Positions 1-11,530 of a stretch of 64,000 bases of DNA are shown here, in pieces. How positions within the stretch are numbered: the stretch's first letter is position 1; each line of letters starts with the position of its first letter. The stretch is from Sabethes cyaneus (Eukaryota > Arthropoda > Insecta > Diptera > Culicidae). Made by a program: the position numbers and the translations under genes. The notes below the pieces were generated by a model. The model ran no database searches. It saw only the letters and a program-made list of their open reading frames with translations, and had not been told where the DNA came from. The stretch lies in NCBI RefSeq assembly GCF_943734655.1, contig NC_071355.1, positions 96,789,449 through 96,853,448 of the forward strand, read 5' to 3'.

Positions 1-1114
1 CTGTTTTGGTTCACCCTATGGTCTCTTTTGAGCATCCAGTACTCCCAGCCTCCGACAAGCACTATTCATGATCCATAGTAAATATTTATTTATCGCGTTT
101 ACATCACTCACGAGCTTTATGCTGGCAGCCATAATAGCATATAAGTTCATTCACGTCATGCGCTTCGAAAACTTTTAATTACCCCACGGTTCTGCTCTAC
201 TGTGGTATGACTGGTATGGTATCTGACTGAGCGATTTATCCTTATTATGAAACCAACTGAAATCAAGAGTGCATGCAATATCGCCGGAAGGCTTTTTATG
301 TTGCAATTTATGTTTGATTAACGTACACCCTGGCACTCGACAGAACAGCGAATACACCCGTGAACACCAAGTAGAGCAAACAATCAGCACGTTCCGTAAG
401 CTTTCGGCCCAAGAGACTACCCTCATACCCCTCCCCCCTCCTCCTTCTCAGCAGCGACAAGATGAAAATAGTCTGCGTAAAAGTTTTACGAACGCAAATA
501 GTAATAATAGCTTCTTTCTTCTTCCGTTCTGCTCTCGTTTCAGGATCGTAAGGTGCCGGTCGACTTTCATGCGGAGCTTTTGCGCGAACCGTAGGTGTTT
601 ATTCTAGCGGAACTGTCGCCTGGAGATGATTTTATGAATTCATTCCCATAACGAGCGCGGCTTGCAATAATGATAGACCCATATTCTTTTTTACGACGTG
701 AAATCGCTGGCGCGGAACGACGTCGGGCAAAAATTGACCGGTGTAAACAAAAACGGGACTAACTTTTTTTTAATTCAATAGTAATAAAGTGAGCAGCATT
801 GTGCTTTTAACGGGGCGAAAAACGTGAGATAATTAATCATTATAAAATAAAAACCACAAAAGAGCGGTAAAACCAGTACAGCGAATCTCGAAACGCAATA
901 AATTCTGCCATCGGAAGCAGCGACAGTTTCGAAAGAGCGCGATCATATTTCGAAACTTCCGCCAACACTCGTAAAATTAACATATATGACAGTGCATTTT
1001 CATTCCACGTCCCATTAATTGATAGCTAGTAGTCAGAATGATTGCAACCACGCAATGCAATTATAATTAAAAAAGTGACCAGCACTCAAATACGTTCAGG
1101 CAGCGGAGGCAACC
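1..1114. other. unassigned AT-rich stretch
   Basis: I see no gene or recognisable repeat here. Two overlapping open frames at 175-607 on opposite strands have no recognisable motif. The stretch from about 640 to 1000 is slightly richer in CpG and could be upstream sequence of the candidate exon that follows, but no core promoter element is convincing. Confidence 0.5.
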
Positions 1115-1171
1115 GTGAAGAAGATGTGCGGCGAACGGAAAAGTGGAACCGTAAAAACGTGGCCCGCAGTA

Positions 1172-1304
1172 ATGGAATTGATACACATCAAATCAATACA
1201 CCATCATTTGTTTTATTGGATACTGGTCTTCCTACTACTTTCATCGTCGCCTCTGGTGCTGCGAGCGGACCCGGAAACTCCAATTTACAGGGTAGATCCA
1301 CTAG
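1172..1304 (+). CDS. candidate first coding exon with signal peptide, unknown protein
   Basis: The reading starts MELIHIKSIHHH, followed by a hydrophobic run (FYWILVFLLLSSSPLVL) and then a polar segment ADPETPIYRVDPL. That is the layout of a secreted or type I membrane protein with cleavage likely near residue 32. The ATG has G at -3 and G at +4; an in-frame upstream ATG at 1124 is an alternative start. The exon would end at 1304, where CTAG is followed by GTAAAT, a good splice donor, leaving phase 1. The unspliced frame stops 12 bases further on. I do not recognise the protein and could not find the second exon with confidence. A hydrophobic stretch in AT-rich DNA can arise by chance, so this is a hypothesis. 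Confidence 0.35.
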
Positions 1305-2939
1305 GTAAATATAAATAACATATCAATCATTTTGCTCTATGAATACGTTTTGATTGATCGGACATAAAATGCTACTGTATTTTGGGATCCCTATTGCTTT
1401 GGCATACAGAATTTTGTGCTTCATCGTAGTGCAGTGTTGTCGGGCAGCCATAACAGACAGCAATTACAAGTGACACTGTATGGAACTTGCGCGAGACCTG
1501 TCCGGAGATTAGATTTCGCAACCCCCCGTTTTTGTCCGACAATCGGCGTCCGATTCATCGGGTTTTGGGACCGGAGGAATTGATTGGAATCCTTTGCTAT
1601 GTGATATTTCGAATGCACCATGCGATTTTTGATACCCTCTATTGAATTTTGATTGCCGTAACAAGCATACGTAGAATTGAAAAGTAAATATAGGTACGAA
1701 GCATTTTAAGCTTGAGAAGAAATAAACAAAATGATAAAACAAGATATGTGTTGCATAAATATTTACTATGGGATCAGTTGGTAAATTATTATGAGATAAG
1801 CAAATACTGTTCCCGCGAAAATAGCTTGAAAGCTAAAATTTTCAACTTTTAATGCAAACTGATACTTGGCTGAAATTATGTTACAAATTATATGTTATCT
1901 TCTAAACCGTCAATCATCTGTGACTTACCTGCGTAGACCAGAAACTTCACGTAACCTCTTAAAATATCCAACGGTGTCAATTCACATTACCTTGGATACC
2001 AATTCATCGGTCCATTACGAGAAATTATTCGTTCGTCAAAAGTATCCTTTAATAAATCACAAGTGACATGCGCGGTGTGGCATGTTGCACCGTCTCGTTG
2101 AAACTACAGCTCACCAACATAAAGAATTATCAATTGTGGTACAAAAAAGTAGATGGTCATGATCCAAATATCAAAAAGAGTTCCCAGCTAATAGATCTAT
2201 ATTTCTATCTAAATTATCCTTTTATATCATTTAAATGACTTGAATTGAAAAAAAACTTTGCATGCTGGTTTTAGCTCAAAGTTTTGTAATTTTAGATTCA
2301 TTCACCATTTTCCCGATCATTTTAATATAAGACAAATCTTTGAAAACGGTTTACACTTAGCCTAGATTCCTCACACTCACATATTTTCCATAAAAAATTA
2401 ATTCATAAAAGCAATGATGAAATATGACAAAGCATCGAAATCAGAGTACAGTGATTGTGCAGGGAAAACGAATATACCCTCCATGTAACATATGTATAAT
2501 TATATGTACATACATTCAAAAGTTATTCAGCAGGTAAAAATGTAAAACCTCAACTGTAATAAGTCACAATGCACAATACTCAATTTATGAGTCCAATAAA
2601 TCGCTTTCGTTTGTCCATCATGGTGAATATTTTCAGCAGCATAAGCATCGTTCAATGAGGTGAATATTTTTCAATTGATTCAGAGGTTGTTGTTTATGCA
2701 ATGATGGATACTGTCCCGGCCGCAATTTATATGTGACAACTCGTAGTAAATGCGACAACTATCAACTGAATGAAATCTGCGCTTTTTATCTCGTATTATA
2801 AATATTTGGTTATTGAAATAAAAAATGTTTATGGTGATTCGTAAAGAATCCTAGAAAACCGTTTTCCGGTAACGCGACCCATTCCTCGTTTAACAGAAAA
2901 ATAGTCCATCGTTGTAGCGTCTAACCCATAGTACCCACT
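1305..2939. other. unassigned AT-rich stretch
   Basis: Open frames here are short and without motifs. If the exon at 1172-1304 is real, this would be the beginning of its first intron. No terminal inverted repeats or tandem arrays were noticed. Confidence 0.5.
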
Positions 2940-3570
2940 GCATTTTCTGAATATGTAAAACTCAAGCTCCTTTTTAGGGATAGTAAATATCGAGCCAATG
3001 TCACAGGGGTATCTCAGTTTTAAGCAATGTATCAAAAGTGTTTGAGAAAATAGTACATCGCTCACTATACGAAGCTGTTCGCCATATCAGCATCGACTAC
3101 TAACACGGGTTTGTTAAAAATACTGTTATACTGTGTCTTCTCTAAGGCTCTCGACAAGCTCCCGCATATGCTAGCTGTTGAGAAAATGATGCGTCTAGGC
3201 CCAATGAGGTTTGAAACAAAAAATCAGAAAACGACGTCAAACTACAAAAAACAAACCGCGTCTGACGATGGGGTTTGTTTCTGGAATTTAACCTTACGCT
3301 TCATCGTGATTGGTCGGTTTACGATTCCACCCACACCAGGATAAAATTTCTTCATTGCACCAACACCACTTAACCAACATCGCCATATCTGTATTTATCA
3401 CATTGGTCTAGGCCTACCGGAGTGGATAAGCAATTGGTTACGCTCCTATCTATCTAGTCGCACTGCTTTCGTAAATGTACAAGGCGCTAAATCATATCGC
3501 TTTCCTATAGCATCTGGAGTTCCTCAAGGCAGTATCTCGGAACCATCAATCTTCATGATTTTTGTAAAAG
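2940..3570 (+). pseudogene. Jockey-like non-LTR retrotransposon RT fragment, split by a MITE
   Basis: From 3005 the plus strand reads VLSNVSKVFEKIVHRSLY, the early RT segment of Jockey-type elements (usually ...NYRGISVLS...KVFEK...). It continues, with a deletion, into FSKALDKLPHMLAVEKMMRLG (3140-3200), the FSKAFD block. A 204-bp MITE with a 9-bp target duplication interrupts it, and the RT resumes at 3412 with LGLPEWISNWLRSYLSSRTA and GVPQGS followed by a degraded LGPxLF motif. The catalytic YADD box was not found downstream. Frames shift and no terminus is visible, so this is a dead internal fragment. The MITE is younger than the retrotransposon copy. Confidence 0.85.
3202..3405. mobile_element. 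MITE copy 1 with 9-bp target-site duplication
   Basis: The element begins CAATGAGG and ends CACATTG, and is flanked by the exact 9-bp repeat GTCTAGGCC at 3193-3201 and 3406-3414. It sits inside the Jockey RT coding sequence, which proves insertion. A second copy lies at 43409-43648. This copy lacks about 36 bases after the 5' end that the second copy has, and so has lost part of its 5' inverted repeat. A 9-bp duplication suggests mobilisation by a Mutator-like or Merlin-like transposase; the family name is not known to me. Confidence 0.85.
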
Positions 3571-3934
3571 GAAACATACAATATGAAATATTTATTGTTC
3601 AAATAAAACTGTTTAGTTGTACTGAATTTTGTCGATATTTTGACGACCATGCGCAGCCGTTTGTTCGAACAAAACAACACAGTTACAAATCAGCAACCTC
3701 TTTAGTAATTTTCGATAATATCAGCAACAAACTTGTATAACTCTACCTGGAGGTAGAACTGACGCACTTGAATGGAGCGACGGTGATGTGGATGTTTAAA
3801 TAAACAGGAATGTCATATATCAGAATGTTTTAAAATATCAATAATTATCGGTATCCAAATATTGTAGCGGTATTACAAATTTATAAATTATATGCCTCTA
3901 CATAAATTCCATGCTCTACAGATAAACTAAATTT
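3571..3934. other. unassigned stretch after RT fragment
   Basis: Some of this may be decayed 3' RT sequence from the element upstream, but no catalytic motif survives. The open frame at 3555-3740 is not recognisable beyond its first residues. Confidence 0.4.
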
Positions 3935-4730
3935 GCAGTGTTTTACCGCAAGGCTCAGGACTTACTGTCGCTCTTTCTTACTTTCCTTTACAATACTTTA
4001 CTGATCTGCTCTATCTGCAATGTACCGACGTCGGTGTTGTCTTCATTTACGTTCTTCCTGCGAGAGCACTACGGAATACATGCTCTCAAGATCACTGTTG
4101 ACATCGTCGTCAGTGGCATAGAGCCGTGCTGTTTCAAGCAGTCGTTTCCATAGCAGTCCTTCGCCAATTTTCCTGATGTCTCTGAAGTCACAAACCATTT
4201 TCGTCCTGGTCAAGCCATTTTACACATTGAGTCATTCTGTTCTTGATTCCGGTGGGGCGAGAAGTGAACCTTACTTACTGAAGAGAACCTTACTTACTGT
4301 TACTGTCGTCCGGTATCGTCACGACGTGTCCGGCAGTAGGTTACTGACTTTCATCAGATGTACGAAGGGAATCTCTCTAAGTAGTGCCCGTAGATCGTGA
4401 TTCATACGCCTCTACCACTCCCCGCTTTCAGTTTGTACACCGCCAAATATCGTCCGCAGCACCTTCCGCTCGAACACAGCAATGGCGCACATATCCTCCG
4501 AGAGTCGTGTTTTAGAATCAAGTCCATAAAGAATTACCGGTCTAATAAGAGTTTTGTATATTGTCTGCTCCGTACGGCGACGTATGCTTCTTGATCGTAG
4601 CGTTTGCGAAGGGCAAACTAGGTGCTTAATGCTTGAATAAGGCGTTGAATCTTCTTAGTAGTAGCGGTCACCAGTCTTGCGAAATATACGAACTTATCTA
4701 CCACTTCTAGTTCGTCGTCCTCACGGGCTG
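3935..4730 (-). pseudogene. RTE-like retrotransposon 3' fragment (C-terminal of RT polyprotein)
   Basis: The minus strand between about 4600 and 4330 reads KTLIRPVILYGLDSKTRLSE, then AIAVFERKVLRTIFGGVQTE and MNHDLRALLREIPFVHLMKV. This is the well-known C-terminal segment of RTE-type endonuclease-RT proteins, after the RT palm (usual pattern ...LIRPVVLYG...FERKVLRTI.GGV...RRRMN.EL). There is an internal stop where the tryptophan-arginine stretch is expected. The outer parts, 3935-4330 and 4610-4730, look like continuing degraded RTE sequence but are less certain. It lies next to a second similar piece at 4800-5410 in the same orientation; they may be one rearranged insertion. Confidence 0.8.
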
Positions 4731-4799
4731 CCATCCGTGGCAAGCGCTCGTTTGTTTCCTTTGCGCTTATTACTTTTCACTTCTGCCAGCAAAGAACCG

Positions 4800-5410
4800 T
4801 AGTGGTTCTTGCCGTATCAAGAATTCCTCTCCATTATACTCGGTCCTGGGCCACTCGTCATTAATTCGTTGAGCGTCTCGTTGCACGCAAGTCAGCTTCA
4901 ACATGGTCGAACCTTCTAGCATGTTGAGCTCCTTTTATTCCCGGTGCCGGTGGAGTTCTTCAAGAGAACGGATTTCACTTTACAGTCCTTCGGCATACTT
5001 GCGACGTAGCCGACCCACCGTAGTCTCCCAACCTACAGCCTGCAACTTGTGGTTTATACGCCTCCGCCACTCTCTGCTATTCGTTTGTACTCCGTCAAAA
5101 ATAGTCCGCAATACCTTTCGTTCAAATAAGACAAGTGTACGTTCGTCTTTCATAAGTAAAGTTACTCATAAGCAAAGTTATCTCAAGAAGACTACCGGTC
5201 TGATTAGCGTTTTGTACAAGGTCAGCTTTATGCGGCGGTGTATGCTCCTTGATCGAAGCGTCTTGCAGAGGGAAAACTAGTATCAACTTCCAGCTTCAAT
5301 ACGCCGTTGAATCTCCTTTCTCGTATTATTGTCGGCGGTGACCAGAGATCCCAAATACATGAACTCATCAACCGCTTTCAGTTCATCACCGTCAATACCC
5401 AGCAAGCACG
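4800..5410 (-). pseudogene. RTE-like retrotransposon 3' fragment, second piece
   Basis: The DNA repeats the same C-terminal RTE segment as 3935-4730: minus-strand sequence for KVLRTIFDGVQTN, RRRINHKLQ and the segment before it is recognisable by comparison with the copies at 4340-4600, 27120-27470 and 29740-29970, although frames are broken. The 4800-5040 part matches 29740-29970, another copy of the same region. No intact frame remains. Confidence 0.75.
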
Positions 5411-5828
5411 AAATCGTACTTCAATAACCGAAAATTATTGGAAATAACTCTTAACAAATTCGGAATCGTAACTGAAGCTTAATAAAGTCTGCCCAAGTTG
5501 ATTTTCAGTCGTATATAATGATAATAGCTGACATCCATACGGTCTTCAGCACAGAATCGTACAGCAGTACGGGGCGGGTCGCGTTTAATCGGATATTATC
5601 GTATATAAATACTTATATAGTCATAACACATATAATTATTCCTAATTACGTATATCGCCTCCAAAATAGTACGGATATGTCAATTTTGCGCATCAAATAC
5701 GATTTATTAGCATGTATATCTGTACGTACTGCTGATTTTTATCTTTTTTATACATACAAAAATTCTAGCTGGGTAGTCACTGTCTGTGGGAAGCAAACAT
5801 TGTTTTTCAGGAGCCTCTTTCTACTATA
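5411..5828. other. unassigned AT-rich stretch
   Basis: The plus-strand open frame 5518-5892 has no recognisable motif and runs into the DNA element that starts at 5831, so it is unlikely to be a gene. Confidence 0.5.
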
Positions 5829-5830
5829 TA

Positions 5831-8163
5831 GGGTAAGAACCCCACAATTCGCCCCCACTCCAGAATTCGCCCTCCCATTGGTATTCCCGTGATTCAACTC
5901 AATATATAGTTGAATTATCGGTTGTTAGTTTAATTTATATTCAATTTAACTCAGTTTTCAGTTATTTGAATATAATTCGTTGTGTTGTTTTATGTATTTT
6001 AATGATTTAATGTGGTTTGAAAAATAGGTATTGTATTTAAGACGCGATTTTTCCATTCTCAAGAACGAGCACGACAAATAAAATTGAGGAAAAGTAATGG
6101 AAAATCGTATCTCTTTGCACTTTTTACGCATCAATTTGGTTATATCTGTTTCAAATTTCATAATTGTGCTTTTATTTTAATATTTTATCGCAATTCTGCT
6201 GAAAGTTGTGAATAGACAAGTAGATTCCGCAACGTTCAAAGCTGCATATGACCCTGTAATCAAAAAACTTGGGGGAAAGAGAAATAGAAAGTAAGACATA
6301 GCAAAGAGAAAGATAAACGAAGTAGAACCTAATGGACGAAAAAGTGTAAGTTAAGAATTTGTAATATGTTTTATGTTGTAAATGTGCCTAATATAGTGGT
6401 TTACTGTCCGCAGATGATGAGCGAAGACCAGTAGTAGCTCGAAACGTCCGGACTAACTGGTAATTTAAATCTTCATACTTATTTCGCCGAAAAACGTCGA
6501 TTAAATCGAACAAACAATTCTGCTGAAAATAGAACATAAATGCACTAGGCGAAAACTGGGTGTTGTAAATCATATGAGTTCCAAAATTCGCTCGGGTCGA
6601 ATCTGTATATACATAACCGAACTTACTGCGTGAACCAGTTTTCGCCCTCATCTATCAAATATATGCAAATATGCCACACATAAGCAAAAGCAAATCAGAA
6701 TCGATAAGGTTGTTCGCTGATTTATGTTTATCAAAATGGTAAGTAAAAGTATCGAATAAATAATATTTTGATGCAGAAAGCACATAATATCTTCATTTGA
6801 ATTCATCTAACAAAAGAATTACCTGCTAAACATGGGCTAATGGGGTTTCTACCAAACGGAATGTTGAATTAGCAATAATCGCACGAATTAATAAGACGCG
6901 CATAATATTCTCAAAAATCACAATTTTTCTTTTAATGAGAATGAATCTGACTATTGGAAAATCACACGAAAAATCAGTCTACTATTTTAAAGCATATAAG
7001 CGCAATAAAATTGTTGTCTTGGATAAAACTTATTTTTTATTGTTCACAGTAAACATTTACTCTTTCCCAAAAAATTACTAAACAACGATATAAGTAATCA
7101 TTAAGGTTATTTAAACTATTAAAATAAACATTGTACCATTCTGTAGGAACTGATATCCCACATATCAATAGTGAAAATGAATTCAACAAAGGACCAGAAA
7201 AAGCACCAACAGGACCATTCATTTTAAATATCTTTGACGAGTGTCAAAAGCCTTATTTTACTGCAATGAAAATAAACATTTAGTAAAAACCCACCTTCTC
7301 TGTGTTTTTTAGTTTTACTAAATCAGGTATCAGGAGGTGATCATGATCAGCCGAAGCAACACAGCTTGTTATAGAATAGTATAACATTACATACATCAGA
7401 ACTTCTCTATTACCAGAAAAGCGCAAAAAATTGATGTCTAATGAAACAACAATTGAAAGAAGTATGTATCAGGTTAATTCGTACCATTTTAAACGTTATT
7501 AAAGCTACAACTTGTTCTTCCAGTAGTTTAAATTTAGTAATGGAGACATAATAAAAACTTCGTGTTGACATGTTGACAAAAACAAACGTTATTCATTTGA
7601 TATGAGCTGTCAAATAAATTCATGTTATCACAAAACATCTCAAAACCTTAATAATAACGACACATGTTTTCAAAGTACGTTTATAGTACTCTTAAACGAC
7701 TACTTTCCATGAAGATTATTTTCTAACTTGTTTTGTGTGTTACTTGGGAGTTTATTTCAATTTAGATTTACATTTAACGAATTCCTGATACAAATTGATT
7801 GCCATATTAACCACTGAATAGACATAATCTTAACGTTAAATAATAGTAACAACAATTCTAATAAAATAATTGAGGTTATTTGGGAAATTTGCAACTAATA
7901 ACAAGTGGGCGAAATTTGGGTCACATGGGGGACGAATTTTGGATCGCTATGGGCGAAATGTAGTACAAGAGGTTCCTGCACAAAATTGGGTTTTTTTGCT
8001 ATCAAATTTCAATTCTCGCGATTCCGAATAGCCAAAATAGATAGAATATTAAGATATAGTCCCACTTGTCTGAGTTCAGGGCTGATTTTATAATAATATG
8101 GCGATTTATTCATTTTACAGCATAAAAACCTGATAAAAGGGGCGAATTCTGGGGTCGTTACCC
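5831..8163. mobile_element. TA-flanked DNA element, 2.3 kb, TIR GGGTAA.GACCCC
   Basis: The left end reads GGGTAAGAACCCCACAATTC and the right end is its imperfect inverse, GGGTAACGACCCCAGAATTC on the other strand. Both ends abut TA dinucleotides (5829-5830 and 8164-8165), the usual target of Tc1/mariner-type insertion. The inside is AT-rich. Near the right end (7905-7965) GGCGAAATTTGG-like and GACGAATTTTGG-like motifs recur, and a related pair lies at 6548-6645. No transposase is recognisable: the longest minus-strand frames (5958-6161, 6388-6651) show no motif. Probably non-autonomous. Its ends resemble those of the element at 30420-33370. Confidence 0.75.
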
Positions 8164-8165
8164 TA

Positions 8166-8302
8166 TAAGGTTTTCGACGCATTGATTTGTAATATAATCC
8201 TCCTAGCCTCTATTTTTAGTTTAGCATAGATATCGAGGTCGTCTGCAAGTTGGTTACTCTTGCTGAAGATCATTCCTCTCGTTCCGATGCCCACTCGCTC
8301 TG
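8166..8302 (-). pseudogene. RTE-like RT scrap (ADD region)
   Basis: The minus strand reads GTRGMIFSKSNQLADDLDIY followed by AKLKIEARRIILQINASKT, the palm segment around the catalytic ADD and the conserved AYAKLK...GLxINxSKT block of RTE-type RTs. About 15 residues usually found before ADD are missing. It lies directly between two DNA elements whose insertion or deletion probably cut it down. Confidence 0.7.
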
Positions 8303-8305
8303 ATT

Positions 8306-9122
8306 CCAAGTAACAATTTTAAGTGTTTTTACGCTCTTCTAGTGGTTTCCATGACCAATTTCATAAGACCAGAACTTTCTGAGGACCGCTATAAAACTGC
8401 CTTCTGACCAAGTGGCCCACTCTTCGGAAGGTTTTTATAAACACTTTAAAAAGCAGGTCATAAGCTCTAGTAGTTGTATCACGGTCTGCTGAAAGTAGTA
8501 ATAATATCGATTATGCTTTCACTGCTTTACAGACACCGCCTAAGCTAAATCGCAGACTTGAAAAAACATCCGTGAGCTGCAAAATTAAACTGTTACTGTC
8601 AGATCATCCTGTTAGATTTGATTTAGAGGGACCATAATAAAATATGCCATACAAAAATTAATAAATTTTCAGCAGTCTCTGTTGGTTTGCAGCATATGCG
8701 CATTAAATTTTATCGTAAATATTGATATAATATGTGAATAAAATCAACAAATCGCCAGTGAAATTTTGTATTTTTCGAAATATTCAATTCAGTCAATCTC
8801 AAATCAAACTCAAACTAAAAATCGCTTTAGTTGTTTCCTGTGACAGGAAAACCGATTGACAATAACTTTCTTTCTGCGAAACACTGCTGTGGTGAATTTT
8901 TGTTTGCGAGCTTAAACAAAATTCTAGAATATCGCAATATGACCTCGAATAAAAAAAAAATTTAGGTGTTGAACTTTAACATTCTTCATAATAGCATCAA
9001 TACATCTGTTTGGTCAGGGTGTTACCGTTGCAATGGCTCTATAAAACAAACAGATTTTTTGCGATTTGACAAGCAATCGTAATAAGACCAATTTTGTGTG
9101 GTACGCCAGATTCTATTCCTAA
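8306..9122 (-). mobile_element. truncated DNA element of the CCAAGTAACAATT family
   Basis: It begins CCAAGTAACAATTTTAAG and runs parallel to the reverse complement of the element at 62461-63643: the same order of segments is recognisable (for example the stretch around 8350-8460 and the TCAGGGTGTTACCG segment near 9015-9030). Homology stops at about 9120, where the Tc1 relic begins, so the far end is missing here. No coding capacity was recognised. Confidence 0.7.
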
Positions 9123-9123
9123 C

Positions 9124-9885
9124 GAGTGGCAACTAAAATTTTGGAAGTTTTTTTCTCAAGCTGTCAAAAAAGACAAAGATACGTGAAGAAGATCTGATCT
9201 AGCGAAATTAAAGATACATTATCCATTGTTGAAAACACCAAGTGACCATTTGAAAACGGTCCGTAATCGGCTGTTCGGCGAAGCTTTCGTTTGACGTCAA
9301 AACAGGAGCGTTGTACGGCCGTCATGTCAACTTTGCGAATGCATCTCTTAATTCTATCAATCAACTGTTTGCAATTCGTGGCTCTCCAGTTATTTTTGCA
9401 CATCAAGGAACACAAAATCCCGAAGAAATCTTCGATTGGGCGGGTAAAAATGGGATCGAATGGGTATTCAAGAACGATTGTGTTTTTTTAGCGTAATGCG
9501 ATGATGCTCTATCCGGCCAAAGCACGTATTGTCCAGCTGCATGATATTTTAGTAGAAACGGGATCAAAATTTTCTTCAAACATTCGTCTGGTGAATCTTA
9601 ATTGATAGCCAAACCATTGCTTTTTAAATGTTGTACCGTATACTTTTTGCCGAGATTTCTGGTGCAGTTCGTAGAAGAGTACAACGCGCTCCCGAAATGC
9701 TTCTTGTTTCGACGTCATTTTTAATAAAACTGGGCAAGCATAAACAAAACAAAAAATATTAACAAAAAAAGGAGAGCGAGAGCTAACACATACATACTCT
9801 CATTTCTCTTTGAGCTTTTTTGTTGTTGAGCATAAGGGCCACGAAAAAATTCCAAATAACCCAGTGAGAGCCGTTGCCAACGTTT
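9124..9885 (-). mobile_element. Tc1/mariner-type element relic, internally deleted
   Basis: A degraded element holding the two ends of a transposase gene. Both ends carry TGGCAAC in inverted orientation (near 9136 and 9880), which I take as remains of the terminal repeats. The boundaries are approximate. It has apparently interrupted or replaced the end of the CCAAGTAACAATT element. Confidence 0.55.
9226..9718 (-). pseudogene. Tc1-type (DD41D-like) transposase, internally deleted
   Basis: The minus strand starts at 9718 with MTSKQEAFRERVVLFYELHQ, a helix-turn-helix N-terminus of the kind found in Tc1 relatives. After about 70 residues the frame jumps almost directly to the catalytic C-terminus: ASSHYAKKTQSFL (the segment after the second aspartate) near 9510-9480 and, after a frameshift, RPIEDFFGIL then NNWRATNCKQLIDRIKRCIR and RKLRRTADYGPFSN ending near 9230. 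The RPIEDFFG-type motif and its spacing are those of the DD41D group. The middle of the gene, including the first catalytic aspartate, is missing, so it cannot be active. Confidence 0.75.
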
Positions 9886-10099
9886 CTCGGTCATATTTAT
9901 AAGGCTATGCTGGAAGGCTGTCCATACTGGCGACTTATTTATTTTACAGCATCCCGATTTCTTGTAGATCAGGTGCTGGAATATTATTATCTTCCATGGA
10001 CACTACACTCAAGGACACTGAACAAATCGTTTCATTGAATCAGGTCAAAGCGATTCAAACAAAAGAGTATGTTGCAACACTCCGACGTTCGACTTTGGA

Positions 10100-10345
10100 A
10101 AGGGTCGTTCAAGACAATCTCCAAAGAGCGAAACGGATGAATCTTCGCTGCACTCACTCTACTCGATCAACTCCATTTTGGTATTAGGAACTCCGCACTG
10201 CAGCGCAGTACTCAATATTGCAGCGGACTAGTGCACAGTAGAGAGCTTTGAGGCAGTAGATGTCGCAGAAGTTCTTGGTGATGCGCATAATAAATCCATG
10301 GTTCCTGCAGGCCTTGTCGACAATAAATGCGATGTGTTCAAGGTA
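10100..10345 (-). pseudogene. Jockey-like RT C-terminal scrap
   Basis: The minus strand reads HIAFIVDKACRNHGFIMRIT, then KNFCDIYCLKALYCALVRCN and, after a short break, QNGVDRVE and VQRRFIRFAL. This is the thumb region following the RT palm in Jockey-type elements. It has a premature stop and one frameshift. A tRNA-like SINE head begins at about 10335, right where the RT similarity ends. Confidence 0.75.
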
Positions 10346-10392
10346 CGATGCTAGTCTTACAAACCAGTCGTTTTGGCTAGGCGAACAAATTT
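10335..10392 (+). mobile_element. tRNA-like SINE, 5' fragment
   Basis: AAGGTACGATGCTAGTCTTA and the following bases match the head of the fuller copy at 16508-16710, but about ten bases including the B box are missing. Only the head remains. Confidence 0.6.
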
Positions 10393-11387
10393 GGCAAACT
10401 TCAAATCAAGCATCTAATCGTAGAAGAACTACAGCTACATCGTACTTTTTCTCATATTGTAGTATTAGCATCGGTGGCTCGAGCAGCACGTTCCTCTCAA
10501 GCGTGTGGAAGTTTTGTGCTTGTTTTATTGTAGATAGACAGCAAACCTGTACAAATATTACTCTGGAAAAGTGACTGTGATATGTACTGAGCCGCATTTT
10601 GTTTCATTAGCTTCAGGTCCAATAGATAATTTTCTCGAAGGAATGCAAACTTATTCGAACGAAAATTGAAATCTCCAGAAGGAAGCAAGATCGAACATAA
10701 ATATCTCGCGCGTAGATTTATGGTTGTGATTCAACGAACAGCGGCGGCAATTCATCAGCCACAATCACGAAATCAAACAATCGTTATACGTTTCAACGCA
10801 ATTGAACACGTCACTGGTGGCCATGAAATATATCTGTTTGTTGGCTGCACTATTGGGAATCAAAACAAGCAAGCACTGGACAAGGTTCACGATATATGTG
10901 ATTGTTTACCACGTTCTGTATGTATTTCAACTCTGAAATAATGACCGTGCAATTACGCTTTATTACGATTTTGAATAATCGTATTACTCAACTGGATCCT
11001 TTTCGAGAATAATGAATTACGTTCCGATCGGAAGGATAGTGTTAATGTATGGATTGTTCTATATAATATGGAATCGTTTAGTATGTTAGAGTGATTTCTA
11101 AGCTATTTATCTGCTCAATTGGAACAATTATCCTGTGTATCAAAGCCGATTGTCTTTTATTATCTGTTTTAATACGCAGGTATTTGCTCCACTTAACAGG
11201 AAATTACTCCATATTAACAAATGATCAGCAAACATTGGATTCATTTACATCCCAAGATGATTATCGGAAGTACTCTTATATTTTATAAGCTCTGCAAAGC
11301 AACAGTATTTTATACGCACGAAAGCATATTACTTGGTGCATATAGCATAATCAATCACTACCGAGTGTACTCTCCAAACATTTCATT
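10393..11387. other. unassigned stretch
   Basis: A 91-codon plus-strand frame at 10666-10941 and overlapping frames at 10260-10688 on both strands have no recognisable motif. From 10950 on the sequence is AT-rich with no structure noticed. Confidence 0.4.
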
Positions 11388-11530
11388 TTGATGGCCACTT
11401 CTCAATGCAATCGACAGTCCCAAATAACAATCAAATTAATCACGACGAGAGTAGCATGCAAGAAGTCCTTCTTGGCACGTGCGTCGGAATTTAAAATTGT
11501 GCTTAAGGTGAACAGCCCTCCAATAGGTGG

